64,000 nt of DNA, from positions 1 to 64,000 of the forward strand of contig JAFGHO010000107.1 in the NCBI GenBank assembly GCA_016930085.1, written 5' to 3'. The notes under the pieces are model-generated. The model was not told the DNA's origin, did no database searches, and was given only the letters and a program-made list of their open reading frames with translations. Below, piece by piece: positions 1 through 8,475 of the stretch. This stretch comes from Spirochaetales bacterium (lineage in GTDB: Bacteria > Spirochaetota > Spirochaetia > SZUA-6 > JAFGRV01). The position numbers and the translations under genes are program-made. The stretch's first letter is position 1; every line of letters starts with the position of its first letter.

Positions 1-3000
1 ACGACCTCGAGCCCGGTCGCGTAGTCGACATTCACACACATTGCCGGGTTTGTACTGACGTCGTTCGCGCCGGGAGCGGGTTTGGGGTTGGAAACGGGCG
101 CGGCGGGTAAGGTTTCCGTGGTGAACGTCCATTGCGTCGAATAAGGAACATTGCTTTGTTCACCGTCATGCGCCGAGGCGTACCACCAGTATCTTTGTCC
201 GTGTTCAAGACCGGACCATGTGATGCTCGCGGTTCCGCCGCTCGGGACATTGTCGTCCGTTCCGATTGTCGTGTCTCCGCCGTCTCCGCCGCCGAGAGGA
301 CCGCCGTAAAATGTCACATTCATCGCATCTCCGTCAGGATCGAACACATTGACATTCAATGTCACACTCGTGCTCACTCCGGCCGCTTCATCCTCAGGTT
401 CCGGGGCGGAAGGCGGTAGAGGAGCATAGCAGGGGCCGTAATCGATTGCCGAATAAAAAGACCATATGGGAGACGTATAAATCTTTTCACCGTCATCGAT
501 AACGACATACCATTTATAGGCTCCACTATTTTCAAGATGGGGAAACCGCGTATCCTGTATTCTGTAATGGTCACCCGTTTCACTTTTGACATTCCAATAC
601 ATTCCAATACAATCTATAGAAGTTGAACCAGTCGCGGGATTCCATTCGCCGCCGTAAAAACTTATATCTACTTCTTCCTTGTCGGAAAACACTTCAACAC
701 GTAGTTGATTATTGTAAACAACTTCGCCATCGTGCGGAACATAGTCTTTGATTGTTGGAATTTTAGGGATATATCTCTCAACCGGTCCTAACCAGAGTGT
801 TCTTCCATTATCATTATATCCGCGGACACCGTATCTATATGTGTTGTTATAAATTGTAATTTCATTGTCAATGAAAAAAGTATTTGTTATGCCGTCCCAC
901 TCCTTTGTTGTTCCCGTTTTAGTATCTTTTCTTATTATTTCATACCAGGTGTATGAATCCGGCCCTTTCGACCAGCTTATCTTTATTTTTGTATCATCGT
1001 ATATTTCAGCATTTAAATTAGCGAGTTCAGCAATTGTTTTTTTTACAGGTATGAGTTTAATTACATATGGCCAATACTTCTTGACTCGCCAAAAAGGTTC
1101 GACTATTGTCCTTTCAGGATTACCGTCGTTAAAAAGGGAATTGTAAAACGTGTTTCCTGTTATTTTATTTGTTGAATTATATGCGGTCTCATAATCGGAG
1201 AGTATCATGGTTGTGAATGTTCCTTGTTGATTTTTGTTTTCCGTCATTACCTCGAAAAGAATATTTTTATATCCATTATCGATAGCATCAGTAACATCTA
1301 AAGGTATAGTTCCCCGAACACGTCTGTATTTCTCATCAAGAATTACACTTTTCAATCTTTTCCATGATTTGTCCTCTTTTTTCCCGATAATGCAAATCTT
1401 TGTTTTCCCGAAAGGTATAACATCGTATAATAATTGAATTGTTGTCCGAGTGCCTTCTTCTACATCCTGTTCGGAATAGACTGGCTTTCCGTCCCTTTCG
1501 AAGTGTATATCAAAAATCCCTGGTTGAAGATAATATTCGCAGGAAGAATCAATATCGAACATGGCACCAAGCAGTCCTGCTTTACGTGAAATGTTCCATG
1601 TATCATTACCGTTCGTCTTGTACCATATGAATTCTCTGCCGTCGATCATATCCTTTATGAATCCTTTAAAATTTAATCCTTCTTCAAGTTGATCCGCGTA
1701 TGTACTTCTTAAATTTGGTTTTCTATTGGTACTGTAATCTTGATAATATTGTATCATTGATTTATATTTATTCTTATCATCAGGAATTTTATCTTCCGGT
1801 ACACATTTCCATAGATTTTCATAGCTGGTTACGGATTCCAGATAGGAGGGCCACGGATCATTGGCAGTGCAATATTCAAGTGAAATCCAGAGTATTATCT
1901 TGATTATTTTCATTATTATTTTTATAACATCTCCCACTTTCAGAATGATTAAATCATGTAATATTGGGATATCCAATAACCTCACATTTTGATTACCTAT
2001 ATCTCCTATATAGGTAATTAAATCATAGGGAGACCAATTTGGATGACCCAATATACCCCCCTTGTCACTGCCATCCCACCTGTATCCCATTAAAACAAAA
2101 AGTGAAATTCCCCACCCATGCATATATGATTCCATTCTCTCCTGTGTCAGGTTATTCACTTTATAATTAACGGCTTTGGCTGCTTCAACGAAACCTTCAA
2201 CTGCAAGGAAATTCATATCTTGCCATCCCTGGTGTTCCCCTAAAGCGTTCCATTCATTATAGAATTGTAAAAATGCCCTTTTGGGAATTACCTTTGGGTT
2301 TTTTCTTTCTATACCGAAAAATAGATGGCGATCAATTTCGTCCCAATTGGTAATAAAGGTGGGAGTGAATATTTCATGATAATATTCACCGGCAGTTAAC
2401 AGTCCATCGTTTTTCATTGCGGGAGACTCTATGGCTTTACCGTATCCGAATATGGCAGGTTGCATCACCATATGGGCAACGGCATCCTGAAGAAGATGGA
2501 CATAGCAGCCGTATATCATTGCTTTTTTATATGGTTCCCACTTCTGATCTTTTGCGTGTTTTACCATTTCTTTTATTTTTTCAATGTTTTGATTGGGCGG
2601 GGAGTCGATGAAATCTATCTTTGACTGAATATTATCGTATGTATGTTCTCTTATATCAAACGCAAAACTTAAATCCAGGATCCAACCGGGAAATTTATCC
2701 TTAGTTTTATATAATTTATTTATCAGGTTCCGAATTGAATTCTGCCCGCTTTCATCTAACATGTCGGGAAGTGTCGTTCCTATATAATAAAACTTATTTG
2801 TCAATATTGAAGTCTCATCCAGAATGTTTTGCTTAGTAATGGCATCATAAAACTCCGGATCGTAATCCTTCCAGATATCCTTCATATTAAGACTCATATA
2901 CACGTGCGACGCCGGGTCCCAGGCATAAAGCGCCGCCGGCAAAAGAATGAAAAGCATTACTAATAGCAGTCCATTCCTTCCTGTTTTTATCACCTGTTTC

Positions 3001-3002
3001 AT
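1..3002 (-). CDS. Secreted zinc-dependent phospholipase C-like protein with C-terminal Ig/FN3-like repeats (3' end off the window)
   Basis: An open frame of 1000 codons starts at 3002 and has no stop before the window edge. The start follows a GGAGG site. Residues 1-27 form a signal peptide ending Leu-Tyr-Ala, so the mature protein would begin with Trp28. That is the hallmark of the zinc-dependent phospholipase C / P1-nuclease fold, where the N-terminal Trp binds zinc. His33, Asp80 (in a TLPDM segment) and the H169-x3-D173-x3-H177 helix match further expected metal ligands. Residues about 660-730 look like a fibronectin type III domain. From about 863 a DPDGD-containing Ig-like repeat is followed by the start of a second copy. 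The role is probably hydrolysis of host or environmental phospholipids, or adhesion; the substrate is inferred. The first about 850 codons are strikingly AT-rich compared with the repeats and with neighbouring genes. Confidence 0.75.
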   Translation of the reverse strand, partial: MKQVIKTGRNGLLLVMLFILLPAALYAWDPASHVYMSLNMKDIWKDYDPEFYDAITKQNILDETSILTNKFYYIGTTLPDMLDESGQNSIRNLINKLYKTKDKFPGWILDLSFAFDIREHTYDNIQSKIDFIDSPPNQNIEKIKEMVKHAKDQKWEPYKKAMIYGCYVHLLQDAVAHMVMQPAIFGYGKAIESPAMKNDGLLTAGEYYHEIFTPTFITNWDEIDRHLFFGIERKNPKVIPKRAFLQFYNEWNALGEHQGWQDMNFLAVEGFVEAAKAVNYKVNNLTQERMESYMHGWGISLFVLMGYRWDGSDKGGILGHPNWSPYDLITYIGDIGNQNVRLLDIPILHDLIILKVGDVIKIIMKIIKIILWISLEYCTANDPWPSYLESVTSYENLWKCVPEDKIPDDKNKYKSMIQYYQDYSTNRKPNLRSTYADQLEEGLNFKGFIKDMIDGREFIWYKTNGNDTWNISRKAGLLGAMFDIDSSCEYYLQPGIFDIHFERDGKPVYSEQDVEEGTRTTIQLLYDVIPFGKTKICIIGKKEDKSWKRLKSVILDEKYRRVRGTIPLDVTDAIDNGYKNILFEVMTENKNQQGTFTTMILSDYETAYNSTNKITGNTFYNSLFNDGNPERTIVEPFWRVKKYWPYVIKLIPVKKTIAELANLNAEIYDDTKIKISWSKGPDSYTWYEIIRKDTKTGTTKEWDGITNTFFIDNEITIYNNTYRYGVRGYNDNGRTLWLGPVERYIPKIPTIKDYVPHDGEVVYNNQLRVEVFSDKEEVDISFYGGEWNPATGSTSIDCIGMYWNVKSETGDHYRIQDTRFPHLENSGAYKWYVVIDDGEKIYTSPIWSFYSAIDYGPCYAPLPPSAPEPEDEAAGVSTSVTLNVNVFDPDGDAMNVTFYGGPLGGGDGGDTTIGTDDNVPSGGTASITWSGLEHGQRYWWYASAHDGEQSNVPYSTQWTFTTETLPAAPVSNPKPAPGANDVSTNPAMCVNVDYATGLEV

Positions 3003-3246
3003 TTTTTAGTTCCTCCGTTTATTAATTGCTAAAGAAAACCGCTGTTTCTTTATGACAATTAAAGCAAGATGCGTGCCTTTTCGTTTACCGCAGCTATAAT
3101 GGTATTAAATCATTATTATAAAAGGAATTATATTTCATTTGACTTTGGGCAAAATAGTATACGCTCCCTTTCCATATGGAAAAACAAAAAGCCGGATGTG
3201 CCGGAAATCAATATATTTGTATATATGGCAAGAAATTAAAAGAACC

Positions 3247-3279
3247 ATTGCCGCATGGAAAAAATTTCCATACGGCAAT
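3247..3279. repeat. 15-bp inverted repeat, 3-base loop
   Basis: Arms 3247-3261 and 3265-3279 pair with one mismatch around an AAA loop. A G-rich stretch follows rather than a T run, so an intrinsic terminator is unlikely. A protein-binding site or an mRNA hairpin upstream of the gene at 3339 are alternatives. Confidence 0.5.
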
Positions 3280-3301
3280 GGGGCGGGGGAAAAATTTGTC
3301 C

Positions 3302-3330
3302 TTGCCGTCATCGCTTATCTGTTGTAAAAT
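3302..3330 (+). promoter_or_regulatory. Sigma-70 promoter, leaderless arrangement
   Basis: TTGCCG (3302-3307), a 17-base spacer and TAAAAT (3325-3330). The predicted transcription start, about 3337, is 2 bases before the ATG at 3339, which has no Shine-Dalgarno site. Confidence 0.45.
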
Positions 3331-3338
3331 TGCATAGT

Positions 3339-4013
3339 ATGAAAAAGATACATGGTGTCATGGTGATGTTTACCGTCATTTTTATTTTTTCCGCATCGAT
3401 ATGTTTTTCGGAACAGGGAGTCGGGGCGGGGAAGGCCGTTTTCAGGTATGCCTTTCTCGCAAGCGATAATGAGGGGAATGCGGCAACGATCGATTACAGG
3501 CAGCGGATCACCGATATGCAAACAGGCGAACGAATCAGGGTGTATATGGAGCCGGTGACATCGGTCTATATCTACCTTGTTCATGTCAGTTCCGGAGGTG
3601 AACTTTCGCTTCTTTTCCCTGCGGCATTCGGATTTTTCTCTGAAGATTATGAAACGGGAGCAACGTATTATCTTCCTTCGGAAGACAGGTGGTACATTCT
3701 CAAAGATCCCCCCGGTATCGAGGAGTTTCACCTGATTGTCTCGACGACCAGGCTGCCCGACCTGGAATCGCTTTTGGACGACTATCTCGAATTAATGTAT
3801 GACAATCGGCATGAAACAGACACCGCCGATGCCAGGCAGGATGTTCTCGATGAAATCAGGCATCTTGCGAAACGCGGGAACATGCTTGCCGGAAAAAATC
3901 TCAAACCCGTTCCCATCGCCGGTGTGGTGCGCGCGTTCGATGAACGGCCCGTATCCGGTGTTGAGGCACGTTTCACGGACGTCTATGCAACAACAATACG
4001 GATCAGACACTGA
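3339..4013 (+). CDS. Exported DUF4384-like protein
   Basis: A 224-residue protein with an N-terminal signal peptide (about residues 1-24, ending near CFSEQ). The middle part alternates hydrophobic and charged segments in the style of DUF4384 domains: a YIYLVHVSSGGELSLLFP strand pair, then a YYLPSEDRWYILKDPPG turn and a LIVSTTRLPDLE segment. Such domains often sit in periplasmic or surface proteins, or beside signalling proteins. The start at 3339 is chosen because it begins the signal peptide; an in-frame upstream ATG at 3255 would bury it. The stop lies 29 bases inside the next gene, so the two are probably translated together and may act as an envelope sensor pair. The biochemical role is unknown. 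Confidence 0.65.
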   Translation: MKKIHGVMVMFTVIFIFSASICFSEQGVGAGKAVFRYAFLASDNEGNAATIDYRQRITDMQTGERIRVYMEPVTSVYIYLVHVSSGGELSLLFPAAFGFFSEDYETGATYYLPSEDRWYILKDPPGIEEFHLIVSTTRLPDLESLLDDYLELMYDNRHETDTADARQDVLDEIRHLAKRGNMLAGKNLKPVPIAGVVRAFDERPVSGVEARFTDVYATTIRIRH

Positions 4014-7000
4014 GATCAAAAAGCGTATCGTCTGCGCGTCGATTATCCTCCTCTGTTTTTTCTGCGCGGCCGTCATTGCCCTGGTATTCCCCGTTCCCGT
4101 CTCCGTTCTGGAGCATCAGAAAAACGATATGCTTTTCCGCATGCGTTACCGTTTGTGCGGCAAACAAAAGATTTCTCCCTATCTCGTTCATGTCGTGCTG
4201 GATGACGCGTCGATAAAAGATCGCGGTCTTCCTCTTTGGGACAGAACCGTCTACGGCCGGATTATACGGCTTCTTTCAGGGGCGGGCGCCGTAGCGATCG
4301 TGTGTGACGTTTTTTTCCAGTTCGAAAGCACGCCGGAAAACGACGCGGAGGTCATCGCGGCCGCTTCAGAATCGGGCGGGGTGTATTTCCCCGTTATCGT
4401 TGCCCCCCGGGGATATCCCGCTTTTCCTCATGCGGCGGATGTCGGGACTGAAAACGATGAGGGAATCGTATGGCATCCCGCAGTCCTCCTCGACGGGCGG
4501 CTTCCCGAAAGCGGCGGAATCGGTTATCCGTTTCAGGCGCTCGCCGCGGAGGCCGCGGGACTCGGCCATATCAACTGCAGCCCCGATAGCGACGGCGTCA
4601 ACAGGAGGTTCCCGCTCCTTATCGCCAGCGGCGGCGGTGTCGTTCCGTCACTCACCCTGAGGGCGGTAGCCGATTTCCTCGATGTTTCGCCTGCCGATAT
4701 CGAGGTGGTTGCCGGCAGCCATATCCTGTTGAAAGGCGTAAAATATCCGGGAAGGCGGGAACGGGATGTGACCATACCGGTTGACGGGCGGGGCAGGATT
4801 ATTTTAAATCATGTGGGGCCCTGGGACGATTCATTCATTCCGTTCCCGGTAGAGAAGATCCTTGATGCGGAGCGGGATGAAGAAGTCGCCACCCATCTTT
4901 ACAATGTGATGCACGACGCATTCGTCGTTCTCTCGAATGTATCGACGGGAAACAAGGATTACGGCGCGAGTACATTCGACAACGTTTATCCTTTGAGCGG
5001 CATTCATCTCAATGTCGCCAACATGATCCTGACTGAAAATTTTATTGACGAGGCGACCCTGTTGGAAAATGTCATCACAGGATGCGTTCTCATCGTATTG
5101 TTATGGATTTTTTCATACGGAAGGCGGTCGAGATGGTATATCCCTTCGGGTCTGATAATCATGTTTCTTTTTTTCCTTTATAGTGCGGGATTGTTTTTAT
5201 TTTTGAAACGACTCGGCGTTTTCGTTCCGCACGCAATCGGTATTATTCTTTCTTTAGCCGGCGTCGGTACATACCTTTATGCTACTGAGGAAAAGGAAAA
5301 ATCATTTTTCAGGGGAAGATTCGAAAGCGAAAAAGAGAATATACTTTACAAAAACCGGCTTATACTTTCTCTTTCCGGTTCGATACGCGCGCCGCTCGAA
5401 CGTATGACGCAGCATGTCAAAACACTCTCGGGAAAAGAGGTGGTCCGGAGGCTTCCCTCTCTCAGGGACGCGCTGTGCGGCATTGAACAAAGCTGCGCCG
5501 CCATGACGGATCTTTTTTCCGAGCTTCTCGATCTGACAAAATACAGAAAGGTACATGAGCCCGCATTGTCCGGCAACCGGATCGTCACGGGAGAAGGGCG
5601 GGGGAAACACGGCAGCGAGGATACGAACGTGTGCCTCCTCATAGTCGACGATAATGAATACGAACGCACGAGGATCCGTGAACTGTGTGAGGGTACATAC
5701 AGGGTTCTCGAAGCGGAAAACGGGAAGAACGCCCTGCAGGTGTTCGAATCGGAGAAGGTCGATCTCGTCATTTCGGACCTTTTGATGCCGGAGATGAACG
5801 GGGATGACCTTATTGCAGAACTTAAAAAGGGTGAAGAAACGGCGGCAATCCCCGTCATTCTCTTGACAGGTCTTGCGGGTGAAGAGATTGAGGAAGAGCC
5901 CGACGATATCCTCTCGAAACAATTCACCGACAGGGAGTTGCTGAAAAGTGTCGAGAACGCCCTCGAACGTTCCTCCCAGAAGAAACAGCTTGTGTCGTAC
6001 AGAAATAACCTCGTACTCACCGGAATACATCACGAGGAGATTGTCGCGGAGAAAAACCGCCTTTATCCGGAAAACCCCGTTGTCATTGTCGAAGACGAAA
6101 AAGAGATCCTGCAAAGTTACCGGCGCGCGCTTTGTGCAAAAGGGATCAATAACGTCCGGTTTTTCTCAAAAACGGAACAACTTTTACCGTTCCTTCTCGG
6201 GCAGCCCGTTTCCATCCTGATTCTCGATACCTCCATCCCCGGCGGTTCCGGGGATGCGGTCCTTCTCGATATACGAAAACGTTTTCCCGATATTCCCGTG
6301 GTAATGGCCTCCGGGATCATGGAAATGGAAACCGCGGTCAGGTGTATCGGCGCGGGAGCATATGACTATCTCGTCAAACCCGTGGAAACAGAAAAACTTG
6401 CCTCCCTCATCAATCACTGTATCGAATTGCGGTTTTACAGAGAAACCCTGGAACATATGAGCAGCAAGCTGAAACATCCGGAAATAACCGATACCGGAGC
6501 CTTTTCACATATTATCACTTGCAACGAACGGCTTTTGTCCCTTTTCCGTTATTGTGAAGCCGTTTCCGGAAGTCCCAAACCCTTTCTCATTGTGGGTGAA
6601 AGCGGCGTCGGGAAAGAACTCTTCGCGGAGGCGATCCATCTTTCGAGCGGACGTAAAGGCAGGTTCGTGTGTGAAAACATAGGAGGACTCGACGATACCA
6701 TGATCTCCGACACCCTGTTCGGGCATGAAAAAGGGGCTTTTACCGGGGCGGAGAATCGCCGGAAAGGCCTTCTCGAGGAGGCGTGCGGCGGGACACTCTT
6801 TCTCGACGAAGTCGGGGATATCCCTCTCCATATACAGGTAAAACTCCTCCGCCTGCTCGAAAAAAACGAGTACCGCCCGATAGGTTCGGATTCATTGAGG
6901 AGGGCCGATGTGAGAATTATCGGCGCGACAAACCGGGATATCGCCGGGATGGCGAAACGTGGTGAGTTCAGGCAGGATTTGCTGAGCAGGTTTGTCCATA

Positions 7001-7467
7001 CCATCACGATCCCGCCGCTGCGCGAACGGTGGGACGATCTTCCGCTTCTGGTGAATCATTTTATTAAAACATACGGCGGGGGAAAAACACTCTTCATCCC
7101 CGACGAACTATACGGTTATTTGAAGATTTATGATTTTCCGGGGAATGTACGCGAACTCCAGACCTTGATGGTCAATGCTCTCAGGCTGAATAAAGGCAAT
7201 ATACTCTCTCTCGACAGCATCAAATCATATATCCGTGAAAAGCGGAACGGTGAGGTCCGTCCCGAACCCGGCGATGCATATACGGAGGAGAACCTGATTT
7301 TCAAAGACGGTCCGGCGTTTCCGACATTGAAACAGGTCGAAGCGGTGCTTATCGACAAGGCATTAAAAAAGGCGGACGGGATGCAGACAGTCGCATCCCA
7401 ACTCCTCGGCATCTCACCCTCGAATCTCAGCAAGAAATTGAAGAAATTAAAAAAACGAACGGGATAA
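3985..7467 (+). CDS. CHASE2 membrane sensor fused to two receivers and a sigma-54 activator
   Basis: A 1160-residue protein. TM1 (about 15-37) is followed by an extracytoplasmic CHASE2 sensor (about 45-355) and three TM helices (about 361-432). A short helical segment at about 455-520 looks like a HisKA dimerisation helix, but where a kinase has His it reads LSGSIRAPL, so it cannot be phosphorylated there; no ATPase domain follows. Two receiver domains come next: REC1 548-665 with acceptor Asp598, and REC2 697-810 with Asp748 and a downstream LVKP lysine. The AAA+ domain has a Walker A (GESGVGK, 871-877), the GAFTGA sigma-54 contact loop (917-922) and an R-finger region. A Fis-type helix-turn-helix ends the protein. 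It should open sigma-54 promoters in response to an outside signal. The start is uncertain, with no good ribosome site and overlap with the upstream gene. Confidence 0.85.
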   Translation: MQQQYGSDTEIKKRIVCASIILLCFFCAAVIALVFPVPVSVLEHQKNDMLFRMRYRLCGKQKISPYLVHVVLDDASIKDRGLPLWDRTVYGRIIRLLSGAGAVAIVCDVFFQFESTPENDAEVIAAASESGGVYFPVIVAPRGYPAFPHAADVGTENDEGIVWHPAVLLDGRLPESGGIGYPFQALAAEAAGLGHINCSPDSDGVNRRFPLLIASGGGVVPSLTLRAVADFLDVSPADIEVVAGSHILLKGVKYPGRRERDVTIPVDGRGRIILNHVGPWDDSFIPFPVEKILDAERDEEVATHLYNVMHDAFVVLSNVSTGNKDYGASTFDNVYPLSGIHLNVANMILTENFIDEATLLENVITGCVLIVLLWIFSYGRRSRWYIPSGLIIMFLFFLYSAGLFLFLKRLGVFVPHAIGIILSLAGVGTYLYATEEKEKSFFRGRFESEKENILYKNRLILSLSGSIRAPLERMTQHVKTLSGKEVVRRLPSLRDALCGIEQSCAAMTDLFSELLDLTKYRKVHEPALSGNRIVTGEGRGKHGSEDTNVCLLIVDDNEYERTRIRELCEGTYRVLEAENGKNALQVFESEKVDLVISDLLMPEMNGDDLIAELKKGEETAAIPVILLTGLAGEEIEEEPDDILSKQFTDRELLKSVENALERSSQKKQLVSYRNNLVLTGIHHEEIVAEKNRLYPENPVVIVEDEKEILQSYRRALCAKGINNVRFFSKTEQLLPFLLGQPVSILILDTSIPGGSGDAVLLDIRKRFPDIPVVMASGIMEMETAVRCIGAGAYDYLVKPVETEKLASLINHCIELRFYRETLEHMSSKLKHPEITDTGAFSHIITCNERLLSLFRYCEAVSGSPKPFLIVGESGVGKELFAEAIHLSSGRKGRFVCENIGGLDDTMISDTLFGHEKGAFTGAENRRKGLLEEACGGTLFLDEVGDIPLHIQVKLLRLLEKNEYRPIGSDSLRRADVRIIGATNRDIAGMAKRGEFRQDLLSRFVHTITIPPLRERWDDLPLLVNHFIKTYGGGKTLFIPDELYGYLKIYDFPGNVRELQTLMVNALRLNKGNILSLDSIKSYIREKRNGEVRPEPGDAYTEENLIFKDGPAFPTLKQVEAVLIDKALKKADGMQTVASQLLGISPSNLSKKLKKLKKRTG

Positions 7468-7552
7468 TCGAATAAAAAGATTTAAGCGGTATTTCAGATT
7501 TATTTTTTTTTATTTTTTTTAAATTTAATATTGATAATAGTTTTCATTTTCA

Positions 7553-7567
7553 TTATAATAATAATTA
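7553..7567. promoter_or_regulatory. Candidate PerR/Fur-type operator
   Basis: TTATAATAATAATTA agrees with 12 of 14 specified bases of the PerR box (TTATAAT-N-ATTATAA). It lies 40 bases upstream of a peroxiredoxin start, within a very AT-rich spacer. AT-richness alone can produce such matches. Confidence 0.35.
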
Positions 7568-7606
7568 TTCCGATTATTAATTCTATAAAAAAAGGAGAGA
7601 AACAGT

Positions 7607-8260
7607 ATGGAAGAAAGAGTTTTTCACATGCCGTTATTGGGAGACGAGTTTCCCGAATTAAAAGTACAGACGACACACGGGGCCATGAATATTCCCGGCG
7701 ATTTCAAAGGCCGCTGGTTTGTCCTGTTCAGCCATCCGGCTGATTTTACCCCCGTGTGTACGACGGAATTCGTCGCGTTCCAGAAGCGCTACGATCAGTT
7801 CAGGAAGCTGAACTGCGACCTTATCGGTATGTCCGTCGACCAGGTGTTTTCACACATGAAGTGGGTGGAATGGATCGATGAGAAACTGAAGATCAAGATC
7901 GAATACCCGATCGTTGCCGCCAACGACGCGATCGCGTTGAAACTGGGCATGCTCCATCCCGGAAAGGGAACGAATACGGTCAGGGCCGTATTTATCGTGG
8001 ATGCGAACGGCAAGGTAAGACTCGTCATGTATTATCCTCAGGAAGTCGGGAGAAATATGGATGAGGTGGTCCGGGCGGTCAAGGCATTGCAAATTTCGGA
8101 CAAGCAGGGTGCTGTGCCGGCGGGCTGGCCGGAAAATGAATTGATCGGGAACAGAATCATCGTTTCACCGCCCAAAGACGAAAAAACGAAAAAAGAACGT
8201 CTCGCGGATAATAGTCTCGAATGTTTCGACTGGTGGTTCTGCCACAAACCGCTTCAGTAA
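7607..8260 (+). CDS. Peroxiredoxin (Prx6/archaeal-type)
   Basis: A 217-residue thiol peroxidase that reduces hydrogen peroxide and organic peroxides in the cytoplasm. The peroxidatic Cys lies in the [13 protein letters not shown] motif (about residue 49), with the conserved Thr and a later Arg in the GTNTVRAVF segment. The length and the C-terminal extension match the long Prx6-like group common in archaea and anaerobes. Extra Cys residues near the end ([10 protein letters not shown]) could serve as resolving cysteines. The start has a strong AAAGGAGAG site. The gene stands alone between a long AT-rich promoter region and an intrinsic terminator, and a possible PerR-type box lies upstream. 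Confidence 0.92.
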   Translation: MEERVFHMPLLGDEFPELKVQTTHGAMNIPGDFKGRWFVLFSHPADFTPVCTTEFVAFQKRYDQFRKLNCDLIGMSVDQVFSHMKWVEWIDEKLKIKIEYPIVAANDAIALKLGMLHPGKGTNTVRAVFIVDANGKVRLVMYYPQEVGRNMDEVVRAVKALQISDKQGAVPAGWPENELIGNRIIVSPPKDEKTKKERLADNSLECFDWWFCHKPLQ

Positions 8261-8356
8261 CAAAACCCGGGCGGATACCGGCCGGTATCGAACCGGATTG
8301 GGTCAGCCCGCGGGAGGATATTGCAGCGGAACAATTCTTTCCGATTGAATGAAAGG

Positions 8357-8397
8357 GGGAAGACGGTTGTCGTCCGGCCGCCGTCTTCCCGATTTTT
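8357..8397 (+). terminator. Intrinsic terminator after the peroxiredoxin gene
   Basis: A perfect 10-base-pair stem (8357-8366 GGGAAGACGG with 8381-8390) is followed by a GATTTTT tail. Confidence 0.85.
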
Positions 8398-8475
8398 AGT
8401 CGAAGTTCTTTCCTTTATATATTTCTTTATCACCTCTGGACTTTTCAACACCGATATATTACTATTGACGGTAAA

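Larger units (their letters stand above)
3003..3338. other. Divergent intergenic region with palindromes
   Basis: This AT-rich spacer lies between two divergent exported-protein genes. It holds a perfect 14-base palindrome at 3169-3182 (TTTCCATATGGAAA) and a 15-base-pair inverted repeat at 3247-3279 with one mismatch that reuses the same TTTCCAT half. No gene is supported here. Short open frames in the region have no ribosome binding site and no recognisable domain. Confidence 0.5.

Noticed and set aside
132-419. Plus-strand frame opposite the phospholipase-like gene
   Set aside because: It is a shadow of the Ig-like repeat coding region on the other strand.
5302-6114. 270-codon antisense frame within the CHASE2 activator gene
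   Set aside because: The sense strand carries a continuous multidomain protein with clear motifs across the same interval.
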